Source: Bacteroidales bacterium (GTDB lineage Bacteria > Bacteroidota > Bacteroidia > Bacteroidales > GCA-2748055). From it: a stretch of 50,207 nt of DNA. Positions 34,581-42,578 of this stretch are shown here, piece by piece; position 1 is the stretch's first letter; the number at the start of each line of letters is the position of its first letter. The notes below the pieces were generated by a model. It was not told the origin of the DNA. It ran no database searches and saw only the letters and a list, made by a program, of their open reading frames with translations. Both the position numbers and the translations under genes were made by a program. The DNA lies in the NCBI GenBank assembly GCA_030589895.1, contig JAUUZQ010000018.1, positions 1-50,207 of the forward strand, read 5' to 3'.

Positions 34581-34603
34581 TTAACATCGGATACGCAGAC
34601 TAA

Positions 34604-35089
34604 ATGACGATAGACGACTATAATAACGCGGTAGAAAAATACGCTGATAACGTATATAGGTTCATTTTGAAAAATTGCAGAAACGAAGCAATTGCACAGG
34701 ATGTAGTTCAGGAATCGTATGAAAAACTTTGGGTGAAACTCGATAATGTGGAAGGAGTGAAGGCCAAGTCTTACCTCTTTACAACAGCATATCATACCAT
34801 GGTTGATGTGTTGAGAAAAGAGAAACGAATTACTGATTTTGACCAGGTGAAAGAAGGGATGCATTATCATACTGAACAATACAGCGATTTGAATGAGGTG
34901 CTGGAGCAGGCATTGAAATTGATACCGGAAATTCAGCGAACAGTAATTTTATTAAGGGATTATGAAGGGTATTCGTATGATGAAATTGCGAAAATTACAG
35001 CCTTGTCGGAGTCACAGGTTAAGGTATATATTTATCGGGGTAGAATTAATTTGAAAAATTACCTCGTAAAAATGGAACATATAGTATAA
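34604..35089 (+). CDS. ECF (sigma-70 family) RNA polymerase sigma factor
   Basis: This alternative sigma factor (161 residues) has only regions 2 and 4. Region 2 spans about residues 10-75 (YRFILKNCRNEAIAQDVVQESYEKLW, then KAKSYLFTTAYHTMVDVLRKEKR). Region 4 spans about residues 105-155 (LEQALKLIPEIQRTVILLRDYEG, then YDEIAKITALSESQVKVYIYRGR, the recognition helix). The next gene, 14 bases on, encodes a single-pass membrane protein with an anti-sigma look, the usual pairing. The upstream ECF-type promoter suggests autoregulation. Target genes cannot be told from the window. Confidence 0.94.
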   Translation: MTIDDYNNAVEKYADNVYRFILKNCRNEAIAQDVVQESYEKLWVKLDNVEGVKAKSYLFTTAYHTMVDVLRKEKRITDFDQVKEGMHYHTEQYSDLNEVLEQALKLIPEIQRTVILLRDYEGYSYDEIAKITALSESQVKVYIYRGRINLKNYLVKMEHIV

Positions 35090-35103
35090 ATACGACAGCA
35101 TTA

Positions 35104-36186
35104 TTGAAATATATTATGGACATTAACAGAGATAATTATGAGGAGTATTTTCTTGATTTTTCAGAGGGGAACCTTTCTGCAGAAAAGGAAGAGATTTTGA
35201 ATAATTTCCTCCGGTTTAATCCCGATCTGGCAGATGAATTGAAGGATTTTGATCTCTTGAAAGTTTCAGTGGAGGATATTCGATTACCAGGTAAGGAATC
35301 CTTAAAAAAGGAGATTCCTACTATATCAGCATCTGTTAACGCCCGCAATTTTGAAATGTTTTCCATTGCATATCTTGAAAATGACCTTACAATAAACCAA
35401 AGAGAATTATTTGAAGATTTTTTGAATTCTAAAGGCGAATATAATGCCGATTTTAAATTATTGAAGAGGACATATTTAGAGGCTGAGAAGATCACTTTTC
35501 TAAAAAAGAACAGCCTGATTAGAAGACGTAGAACTTCAATTTTCAATTTAAGAATTATTCTGCCAGTTGCTGCAGCGGCAACTATTGCAATATTGATTCT
35601 GGTAAAAATGGATCCGATTGAGATAAATAATGAAATCGCCTCTTTGCCCGAATCAGTAATTTTAACAGAAACAGCCGATATTGAACCCGAAGTTAAGAAT
35701 CCAAAAGTAGAGGAAAGGGCAGCCTCTATTCAAATCATACGGAATTCAAGGACATCAGCACCTGTTTCAACCCTTAAGAAGCAGGTTTCAGATGAAACCA
35801 AAGAGACACAGAGAGACAAGGATTTAAGGGAGCAGAAGGGTGAAAGGACTGCCGGTATTGATATTTCAAGGATTCGAATCACGGAACTAAGAGCTAAAAA
35901 TGATCAGATTACAACGCAGCCACTTTCTTTGCCAACAATAAATATGAGTTCACTTGCTATTTCAGAAAGACTTAGATACCAATTAGACAAAGCATCGGAT
36001 CTCATGAATGAAGATGATGTATTTATATGGAATCTGGCCAATCAGGGAATTCAGGAAGTCAATAAATTGACAGGTTCCGATATGAGCCTAATGGCAAGTC
36101 AGGATCAGGAGGGATCAGTATCCGGATTCCAGTTTAAATCCAGGTTTTTTAACATGATAGCTCCTTTGTCTTCAGAGAGGGAATAA
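35104..36186 (+). CDS. Anti-sigma-like membrane protein with duplicated N-terminal module
   Basis: This protein (360 residues; ATG at 35116, MDINRDNYEEYF, is the more natural start) follows the ECF sigma gene. Numbering from 35104, the cytosolic N-terminus contains two copies of one module: NYEEYFLDFSEGNLSAEKEE with FLRFNPDLADEL (residues about 11-50) and NFEMFSIAYLENDLTINQRE with FLNSKGEYNADF (residues about 82-120). A basic stretch and one membrane helix (about 149-168) follow, and about 190 extracytoplasmic residues with no domain that I recognise. The layout is that of an anti-sigma factor, but the Cys/His zinc motif of zf-HC2 anti-sigmas is absent. The N-x-E-x-F-x-x-x-x-E-x-x-L pattern recurs in Bacteroidota proteins next to ECF genes, by recollection. 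Confidence 0.72.
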   Translation: MKYIMDINRDNYEEYFLDFSEGNLSAEKEEILNNFLRFNPDLADELKDFDLLKVSVEDIRLPGKESLKKEIPTISASVNARNFEMFSIAYLENDLTINQRELFEDFLNSKGEYNADFKLLKRTYLEAEKITFLKKNSLIRRRRTSIFNLRIILPVAAAATIAILILVKMDPIEINNEIASLPESVILTETADIEPEVKNPKVEERAASIQIIRNSRTSAPVSTLKKQVSDETKETQRDKDLREQKGERTAGIDISRIRITELRAKNDQITTQPLSLPTINMSSLAISERLRYQLDKASDLMNEDDVFIWNLANQGIQEVNKLTGSDMSLMASQDQEGSVSGFQFKSRFFNMIAPLSSERE

Positions 36187-36229
36187 ATTTCAATTGTTTT
36201 TTGATTTAGCAGTAATAGGACAAAAATCA

Positions 36230-36237
36230 TAACTTTG
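36230..36237 (+). promoter_or_regulatory. Candidate -7 box for rsgA
   Basis: TAACTTTG matches TAnnTTTG and lies 11-17 bases before the two possible TTG starts, so the leader would be very short. No well-spaced -33 TTG is evident. Confidence 0.4.
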
Positions 36238-36247
36238 CTGAAAAGGT

Positions 36248-37180
36248 TTGAATTTGGAGCAAGGGCTAGTCATAAAAACAACAGGAAGCTGGTATTATGT
36301 TAAACCAGAAGAGGGAGAAATTATTCCATGTAAAATTCGGGGTACATTTCGAATGAAGGGAATCAGATCTACAAACCCTGTGGCTGTTGGTGACCGGATT
36401 CAATATAGAAAAATAAGCGATCAGGATGGTGGTATAATCGAAAAGATCGATGATCGAAAAAACTACATCATACGTAAATCCTCCAATCTTTCTCATGAAT
36501 ATCAGCTTATCGCCTGCAATATTGACCAGGCAGTGTTAATGGTCAGCCTGGTAAAGCCCCGGACTTTTCTTGAGTTTATTGATCGGTTTTTAGTGTCAGC
36601 TGAAGCATTCCGGATTCCTGTTGTTATCTTATTTAATAAGATTGATATGTATAAGGAAAAAGAGATGAATGAATTGGAAGGGCTACTTGAAACATACAGA
36701 AATATTGGGTATCAATGTATGCCCATTTCATTGAGGAACGGTATCGGTATTGACTTGGTAGAGAATCTTATTGAATCAAAAACAACCGTTATTGCCGGGA
36801 ATTCAGGTGTTGGGAAATCTACATTACTAAATATCCTTGATCCTTCTCTGGAGCTTAGAACCAATGAGGTATCTGACCATCACAATTCAGGAAAACATAC
36901 AACAACTTATGCAGAAATGCATTTTATCTCTTCGGAAACAAAGGTAATCGATACCCCGGGTATTAAAGGTTATGGAATGGTAGATATTGAGAAAGAAGAA
37001 TTATTTCATTTTTTTCCTGAGATCTTCGAGGCAAGTAAAGACTGTAAGTTCAATAATTGTCTTCATCTGAACGAGCCTAAATGCTCAGTCAGAGATGCTG
37101 TGGAAAGAGAAACAATCAGCCTGTCGAGGTATAACAGTTATATCAACCTTCTGAGTGACTTTAATAGTAAATACAGATAA
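36248..37180 (+). CDS. rsgA: Small ribosomal subunit biogenesis GTPase RsgA
   Basis: This circularly permuted GTPase (310 residues) releases assembly factors and checks the decoding centre of the 30S subunit. An OB-fold covers about residues 1-75 (GLVIKTTGSWYYV at the start). GTPase motifs appear in permuted order: G4 NKID (130-133), G1 GNSGVGKST (184-192), G2 HTTT (217-220) and G3 DTPG (235-238). The C-terminal zinc finger uses C266, C271, H273 and C279. There is no ATG near the family start; TTG at 36248 or 36254 must initiate, which is unusual for the window. It follows the anti-sigma-like gene by 61 bases. Confidence 0.96.
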   Translation: MNLEQGLVIKTTGSWYYVKPEEGEIIPCKIRGTFRMKGIRSTNPVAVGDRIQYRKISDQDGGIIEKIDDRKNYIIRKSSNLSHEYQLIACNIDQAVLMVSLVKPRTFLEFIDRFLVSAEAFRIPVVILFNKIDMYKEKEMNELEGLLETYRNIGYQCMPISLRNGIGIDLVENLIESKTTVIAGNSGVGKSTLLNILDPSLELRTNEVSDHHNSGKHTTTYAEMHFISSETKVIDTPGIKGYGMVDIEKEELFHFFPEIFEASKDCKFNNCLHLNEPKCSVRDAVERETISLSRYNSYINLLSDFNSKYR

Positions 37181-37271
37181 TATTTCTGTGCTATAATGCA
37201 ATAATTGTTAATTTTAGATTTCCGAATAAAAAATCTTAGTAAGTTTAGATTCTAAAACCTTAGATAGCTGA

Positions 37272-40118
37272 ATGAAAAGAGTATCAATAATTGCTGTGGT
37301 TTTTCTGGTGATATTACTTTCAATGAATATCTTTTCATTTCTTAATATCAATAATAGGTTCGTTAATTTCCTCAACTCTTCTCTGCAACAACAAACCAAC
37401 CTTTGCGGAAATTATATGGAGAAGACGCTGGTTGAATTTGAGAGTGATTTGAATCGCTTACTTTTCGAATATCATTTTTCAGCGATTTTCAATGATCGTG
37501 AAGAGTTAGAAGAAAGCAACCGAAGTTTGCAGATATTTTATTCTAAGTATCGCAGTCTAATAACAAATATTTTTATTTTTGATAACGAAAGGAATTATTT
37601 TGGTCTGTATATAAACGAGAATGAGGAGTTTGTTGTTGACACTTTTCCGCGACAGCGACAGGCAAAATTGTCTCCGCGTGATAAAGTTGAGTTTAGAAAG
37701 GGAGATTACCTTTATCACTATCCATATTTCGACAATGATGAAGTAACAGGAAATATTATTGTTGAGGTTGATTTCGAACAATTCTCTAAATCAGTATTTG
37801 AACTCTATCCTCTGGGAAAAACAATCACATGGCAATGGATATTGAATGCAGACGGAGAAATTTTAAGTAAATCTTTTCCTTTTAAAAGTGAAGAAATTAT
37901 TAAACTTGGAGAGATTGTGGATAGTATTGATATGGAATCTGAAGGATTAATTCACCATGCAATGCTTGATACTCTCGGACGGAAAGAGGGCGTGTATTCG
38001 GCATATTATCCACTAAGGATCTTCAACCAGAGCCTGGGAATTGTATTTTCTGCCAGTCAGGATATATTCAATGATTTTTTTATTTACAGGAACCTGAAAA
38101 TTACCTTGTTTTCTTTTATGTCAACACTTATTATGATCCTGTACATGCTTCTGCATCTTGGGAGAAGAAGGAAAAAGGAGGAGGAGCTGAAGATGTCGGA
38201 GATAGTATTTCGTCAGATCATAGAGAATTTTCCTGTTGGAATTATGATTCTGGATTCCAATAATATTATTAGAAATTTAAACAGTGCAACTCGTCGTTTA
38301 CTATTTGTAGGCAATTCAGAAAGTCTCATTGGAAAGGATTTTTCAAAACAGTTCCTTGTCTCCAATAAGTATCTCTTAAGAGAGGACCTGGATTCATTCG
38401 ATAATTCTGATTTTCTGTATTATGAAAAAGAAGGAATTGAGACTGTCATCTTTCGTGTGGAGGAAAAAACCAGAATTGGAGGAGAAGAATTACGACTTAT
38501 TGCCATGATCGATGTATCTCCTATTGAGAGATCAAGGAAACAGGAGGTTGCTGCGAACAGGGCCAAGTCTGATTTTCTTGCCTCAATGAGCCATGAGATC
38601 AGAACCCCGATGAATGGTATTCTTGGTATGGTGTCTGGTTTAATTGATTCGAAACTTAGCAAAACAGTCGAAGAGAAGGTGAAGATTATTAAAAAATCTT
38701 CAGATCTTCTTATGACCATTATCAATGATATTTTAGATTTCTCTAAAATTGAAGCAGGAAAAATGATGCTGGAAGAGATTCCTTTTTTACTGAGAGAAGA
38801 AATTTCTTTGGCCATAGACCTTTTTAAGCCACTCGCTGAAGAAAAAGAATTGCTTATTGAATCAGATATTATGGCTGTTGTGCCCGATCGGTTAATAGGG
38901 GACCCATTCCGTCTTCGTCAGGTAATTACAAATCTTGTTAGCAATGCGGTGAAATTTACAGAGAAAGGAAAAATTGTAATTGGTGTTGATGTGATGGAGG
39001 AATACCAGAACAGTCTGCAATTGCTTTTTTATGTGGAAGATACAGGTATGGGAATCCCGAAGGACCGAATTAAATCTATCTTTGGTAGTTATACACAGAT
39101 GAGAGGATCGGTAAGCAGAAAGCATGGAGGATCAGGGCTTGGAACGGCTATATCTAAACAATTAGTTGAACTGATGAATGGAGAGATATGGGTGGAAAGT
39201 CCCTCGAGGATTTCAAATTCTGACGAATATCCCGGTTCACGATTTAGTTTTACTATTGAAGTGTATTCTAATGAGAAGATTAAGAAAAAATACAACTTTG
39301 ATGGATTCAACCGATTGGAACAAATTACTGCCCTGTTTATAACCAAAGAGTCCAATCCGGAAAAGAATAGCATAAGAACAATGCTTAATAAATTCGGAGT
39401 GAATATTGTATCAAAGATTTACCAGGATTCAAATATTGATAGTATAATTCATCATTTAAAGATAAAGCGTGATCTTTATAATCTGTTGATTCTTTTTGAC
39501 AAAAACAATTTGGATGGATTTGTATTGGCAAAACGGATAAAAGACGAGGGATTATCAGATAAATTCCCAATTATTCTTGTGAGCGGGAACGACAAGCCGG
39601 GAAACTATAAAATATCCAAACAACTTTGGATAGATTATTATCTGATAGAGCCCTTTGAAAGCAAAGAGCTATTTGATATTATCTATGAAATTTTTAGTGG
39701 AATAGAAGATCATAAAGCAATTGTGAGTACACTAAATTCATTGCCTGAAGACTTATCGATTTTAGTGGTGGAGGACAACCTGATCAACCAGAAAGTAGCA
39801 CAGTCAATTTTTAAGAATATTGGTTATGAGATTGAGTTGGCTAAAAATGGAGCCGAAGCAATTACACTTACAAGCGATAATGAATATGATATCATTTTTA
39901 TGGATCTTTACATGCCGGAAGTGAATGGTTTTGAGGCAACAGAAGTGATTCGAAACAATGGTATTAAAACTCCTATTATTGCGATGTCTGCAGATATCGA
40001 TGACCAACGAAAAGCAGATTCAATTCAGGCGGGGATGGATGAATATCTTACAAAACCAGCCAAAGTTGAGACTGTGAAACAACTACTCATTAAGATGTTT
40101 TCAACTTCAGTAGAGTAA
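37272..40118 (+). CDS. Hybrid sensor histidine kinase with degenerate first receiver domain
   Basis: This is a membrane sensor kinase (948 residues). A helix at 5-24, an extracytoplasmic sensor at about 30-270 and a second helix at 276-296 are followed by a PAS-like domain (about 310-420). HisKA carries H441 (MSHEIRTPMNG). HATPase has its N-box at N554/N558, D590 in VEDTGMGIP, and GSGLGTAI. Two receiver domains follow. The first (about 685-810) lacks the acidic pair, has D743 in a shortened loop (LFDKNNLDG), and E793 replaces the conserved Lys (YLIEP). The second (828-945) is complete: E834/D835, phospho-acceptor D878 in FMDLYMP, and K928 in LTKPA. The output may be a separate Hpt or response regulator, not encoded here. 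Confidence 0.93.
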   Translation: MKRVSIIAVVFLVILLSMNIFSFLNINNRFVNFLNSSLQQQTNLCGNYMEKTLVEFESDLNRLLFEYHFSAIFNDREELEESNRSLQIFYSKYRSLITNIFIFDNERNYFGLYINENEEFVVDTFPRQRQAKLSPRDKVEFRKGDYLYHYPYFDNDEVTGNIIVEVDFEQFSKSVFELYPLGKTITWQWILNADGEILSKSFPFKSEEIIKLGEIVDSIDMESEGLIHHAMLDTLGRKEGVYSAYYPLRIFNQSLGIVFSASQDIFNDFFIYRNLKITLFSFMSTLIMILYMLLHLGRRRKKEEELKMSEIVFRQIIENFPVGIMILDSNNIIRNLNSATRRLLFVGNSESLIGKDFSKQFLVSNKYLLREDLDSFDNSDFLYYEKEGIETVIFRVEEKTRIGGEELRLIAMIDVSPIERSRKQEVAANRAKSDFLASMSHEIRTPMNGILGMVSGLIDSKLSKTVEEKVKIIKKSSDLLMTIINDILDFSKIEAGKMMLEEIPFLLREEISLAIDLFKPLAEEKELLIESDIMAVVPDRLIGDPFRLRQVITNLVSNAVKFTEKGKIVIGVDVMEEYQNSLQLLFYVEDTGMGIPKDRIKSIFGSYTQMRGSVSRKHGGSGLGTAISKQLVELMNGEIWVESPSRISNSDEYPGSRFSFTIEVYSNEKIKKKYNFDGFNRLEQITALFITKESNPEKNSIRTMLNKFGVNIVSKIYQDSNIDSIIHHLKIKRDLYNLLILFDKNNLDGFVLAKRIKDEGLSDKFPIILVSGNDKPGNYKISKQLWIDYYLIEPFESKELFDIIYEIFSGIEDHKAIVSTLNSLPEDLSILVVEDNLINQKVAQSIFKNIGYEIELAKNGAEAITLTSDNEYDIIFMDLYMPEVNGFEATEVIRNNGIKTPIIAMSADIDDQRKADSIQAGMDEYLTKPAKVETVKQLLIKMFSTSVE

Positions 40119-40132
40119 TTGTAAAACTGCTT

Positions 40133-40140
40133 TATCTTTG
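40133..40140 (+). promoter_or_regulatory. Candidate -7 box for the U32 gene
   Basis: TATCTTTG, an exact TAnnTTTG, ends 5 bases before the ATG at 40146, so transcription would begin at or beside the start codon (leaderless or nearly so). No -33 TTG is obvious. Confidence 0.4.
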
Positions 40141-40145
40141 CATCC

Positions 40146-41399
40146 ATGATAAAGAGAAATAATATTGAACTATTGGCTCCTGCGGGTTCATATGAATCCT
40201 TAATGGCAGCAATACAGGCTGGTGCAAATGCAATCTATTTTGGCATTGAGCAGCTTAACATGAGGGCTCGCTCTTCTGCAAACTTCACCAAAGAAGATCT
40301 ACCCAAAATAGTTTCTATCGCGAAAGAGAATAATCTGCATACCTACCTTACAGTGAATACCGTGATTTATAATCATGAGCTTATTCAGATGAGACAAATT
40401 GTAGATCTTGCGAAGGAACATGGTGTCACTGCAATTATTGTGTCTGATCAGGCAGTCCTTGATTATGCTCGTAAAATTGGGGTGGAGGTGCATCTGTCAA
40501 CCCAGCTGAATATCAGCAATATTGATTCTCTTCGGTTCTATTCGAACTTTGCAGATGTTGTTGTACTTGCCAGGGAACTCAACCTGGAACAAGTAGCAGA
40601 AATTGCCAAAGCTATTGAGCTGGAAGATTTAAGAGGCCCCTCCGGTGAACTGATAAAAATTGAGATGTTTATTCATGGTGCTCTTTGTATGGCTATATCA
40701 GGAAAATGTTATCTCAGTCTTCATGAACACAATCACTCAGCAAACAGAGGTGATTGTCTGCAGGTTTGTCGCAGATCATATATTGCTACAGATAAGGAGC
40801 GGGGAGCTGAACTGGAAATTGATAATGAGTATATCATGTCTCCCAAGGATCTCTCAACAATTCATTTCCTTAACAAGGTACTTGATGCAGGAGTTACCGT
40901 CTTGAAGATTGAGGGACGTGCCCGTTCTCCTGAATATGTTAAAACAGTTACTTCATGCTATGATGAAGCCATAGAGGCATATGTTGCAAATGACTTTAAC
41001 TCTGATAAAATTGAGGTGTGGAAAACAAGACTCTCCTCTGTATTTAACAGGGGATTCTGGGATGGATATTATCTTGGGAAACGACTGGGAGAGTGGAGTG
41101 AAGTATATGGTTCAGAAGCTACTATGAAAAAAATATATGTCGGAAAAGTAACGAATTATTTTGATAAAATTGGTGTTGCAGAGTTCCTGCTTGAGACGGG
41201 AGAACTTGTTGTGGGAAATGAAATTTTAATAATCGGACCAACCACAGGAGTGGTTGAAACAACGGTAGAAGAAATGCGGGTTGATCTTAAAAATGTTGAT
41301 AAATCAATCAAGGGAGAGCGTTGTTCAATATTAGTGAATACTCTTGTCAGAAGATCCGATAAACTATATAAAATTGTACATAAGAAAGCTCAAAAGTAG
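40146..41399 (+). CDS. Peptidase U32 family protein, TrhP/YegQ-like tRNA hydroxylation factor
   Basis: This cytosolic protein (417 residues) belongs to the U32 family; the YegQ/TrhP branch takes part in prephenate-dependent 5-hydroxyuridine formation in tRNA rather than proteolysis. The N-terminus ELLAPAGSYESLMAAIQAGA is the family start, and YFGIEQLNMRARSSANF follows. The Fe-S or metal Cys set is C181 and C188 (ALCMAISGKC) with C204 and C208 (RGDCLQVCR). KIEGRARSPEYV and a C-terminal small barrel complete it. The length is close to YegQ (about 450). Closely related U32 members (RlhA, UbiU/V) have other roles, so the exact reaction is inferred. The gene ends 18 bases from the convergent kinase gene. 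Confidence 0.9.
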   Translation: MIKRNNIELLAPAGSYESLMAAIQAGANAIYFGIEQLNMRARSSANFTKEDLPKIVSIAKENNLHTYLTVNTVIYNHELIQMRQIVDLAKEHGVTAIIVSDQAVLDYARKIGVEVHLSTQLNISNIDSLRFYSNFADVVVLARELNLEQVAEIAKAIELEDLRGPSGELIKIEMFIHGALCMAISGKCYLSLHEHNHSANRGDCLQVCRRSYIATDKERGAELEIDNEYIMSPKDLSTIHFLNKVLDAGVTVLKIEGRARSPEYVKTVTSCYDEAIEAYVANDFNSDKIEVWKTRLSSVFNRGFWDGYYLGKRLGEWSEVYGSEATMKKIYVGKVTNYFDKIGVAEFLLETGELVVGNEILIIGPTTGVVETTVEEMRVDLKNVDKSIKGERCSILVNTLVRRSDKLYKIVHKKAQK

Positions 41400-41406
41400 T
41401 ATTGGT

Positions 41407-41429
41407 AAGGTACTTTTCTATACCTTTTT
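41407..41429 (+). terminator. Weak terminator after the U32 gene
   Basis: AAGGTA (41407-41412) pairs with TACCTT (41421-41426) around 8 bases and runs into T residues. It overlaps the last codons of the convergent kinase gene. The stem is short. Confidence 0.45.
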
Positions 41430-42572
41430 ATGTAGAGATATTCTTATAATAGTTTTAACTCCCGGTTCAGAGGAGAGAACAAATATTTTCCCATTATGAT
41501 ATTCTTCCACAATCCTTTTTGTAAGGGATAATCCGAGACCCCAGCCTCTTTTCTTTGTGGTATAGCCTGGCTTAAAAATTGTTTTGTATTTTGATTTTGC
41601 GATGCCTTTGCCGGAATCTTCAATATCAATAATGACATGATTTTCAGTCTCTTTACATACCAGAGAAACAGTCCCGGATCCCCCTGTGGCATCCATTGCA
41701 TTTTTACAAAGGTTCTCAATTACCCAATCAAAAAGCGTGTCATTCAATGGGATGAGTATTGGGTCTCCGGGAAAATCAGTGGAAAATTTTATGCTTTTGG
41801 AACCACGGGTTTTAATATATGTCAGGCTATTCTCAAGATTCACTAAAATATTTTGTTTTTTGAGAGTCGGCTTTGATCCAATTTTTGAAAATCGATCAGC
41901 GATTTTTTCTAATCTTAGTGTATCTTTTTCCAATTCAGCAAGAATAGATTCTTCAACTTTATACTGTTTCAGAATTTCCACCCATCCGAGCAATGAGGAT
42001 ATTGGAGTCCCCAACTGATGAGCTGTCTCCTTTGACATTCCCGTCCAGACCTTATTTTGTTCTGCCTTGCGGGAAATACTGAACGCTATATATGAAACAA
42101 GAATGAAAAGAATAATAACTGCCAGTTGAACATATGGGAAGAGAGCGAGCTTCTTCAACAAACTTGAATTATGGTAATATAAATATTGAAAATGATTGTT
42201 CCCGATCTCAATGAGAATACTGTCATTTTCATTCTTCATTTGAGCAAGCTTTTTTCGAAGATATTCATGCTGATTAACCCGTGTAGTATCAAGGTTTCTG
42301 AAAAACAGGATTGAATCCAATGAGTTCGTGACAATAACAGGTATTTGTGTATTGTTTTCAAGGACCTCCAAAGGAAAATTGATATTTAGATCATTTGATT
42401 CCGTATTCACAAGAATTCTGGTTGCTTCAGCCCAAAGTTCTACCTTCTTACGCTCATCCTTTTCAATTGTATCTACCAGTCTGTTTGTATAAATGAGTGA
42501 TCCTGCACCAATTATGAATGCAGATATCAATAGGAAAAATTTCCGGATTTGTTTTTTTTCGTAAATATTCAC
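41418..42572 (-). CDS. Membrane sensor histidine kinase
   Basis: This kinase (384 residues) has a helix at about 11-29, an extracytoplasmic sensor of about 110 residues and a second helix at about 147-167. The HisKA-like region has H185 in ETAHQLGTPISSLLGW, the variant H-box H-Q-L-G-T-P common in Bacteroidota kinases. The HATPase has WVIENLCKNAMDA, DIEDSGKGI and RGWGLGLSLTKRI. There is no HAMP, PAS or receiver domain. No response regulator gene is adjacent. It starts 6 bases after the AsmA-family stop, so it shares a transcript with that gene, linking envelope and signalling functions by position only. Confidence 0.92.
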   Translation of the reverse strand: MNIYEKKQIRKFFLLISAFIIGAGSLIYTNRLVDTIEKDERKKVELWAEATRILVNTESNDLNINFPLEVLENNTQIPVIVTNSLDSILFFRNLDTTRVNQHEYLRKKLAQMKNENDSILIEIGNNHFQYLYYHNSSLLKKLALFPYVQLAVIILFILVSYIAFSISRKAEQNKVWTGMSKETAHQLGTPISSLLGWVEILKQYKVEESILAELEKDTLRLEKIADRFSKIGSKPTLKKQNILVNLENSLTYIKTRGSKSIKFSTDFPGDPILIPLNDTLFDWVIENLCKNAMDATGGSGTVSLVCKETENHVIIDIEDSGKGIAKSKYKTIFKPGYTTKKRGWGLGLSLTKRIVEEYHNGKIFVLSSEPGVKTIIRISLHKKV

Positions 42573-42578
42573 GTCTGA

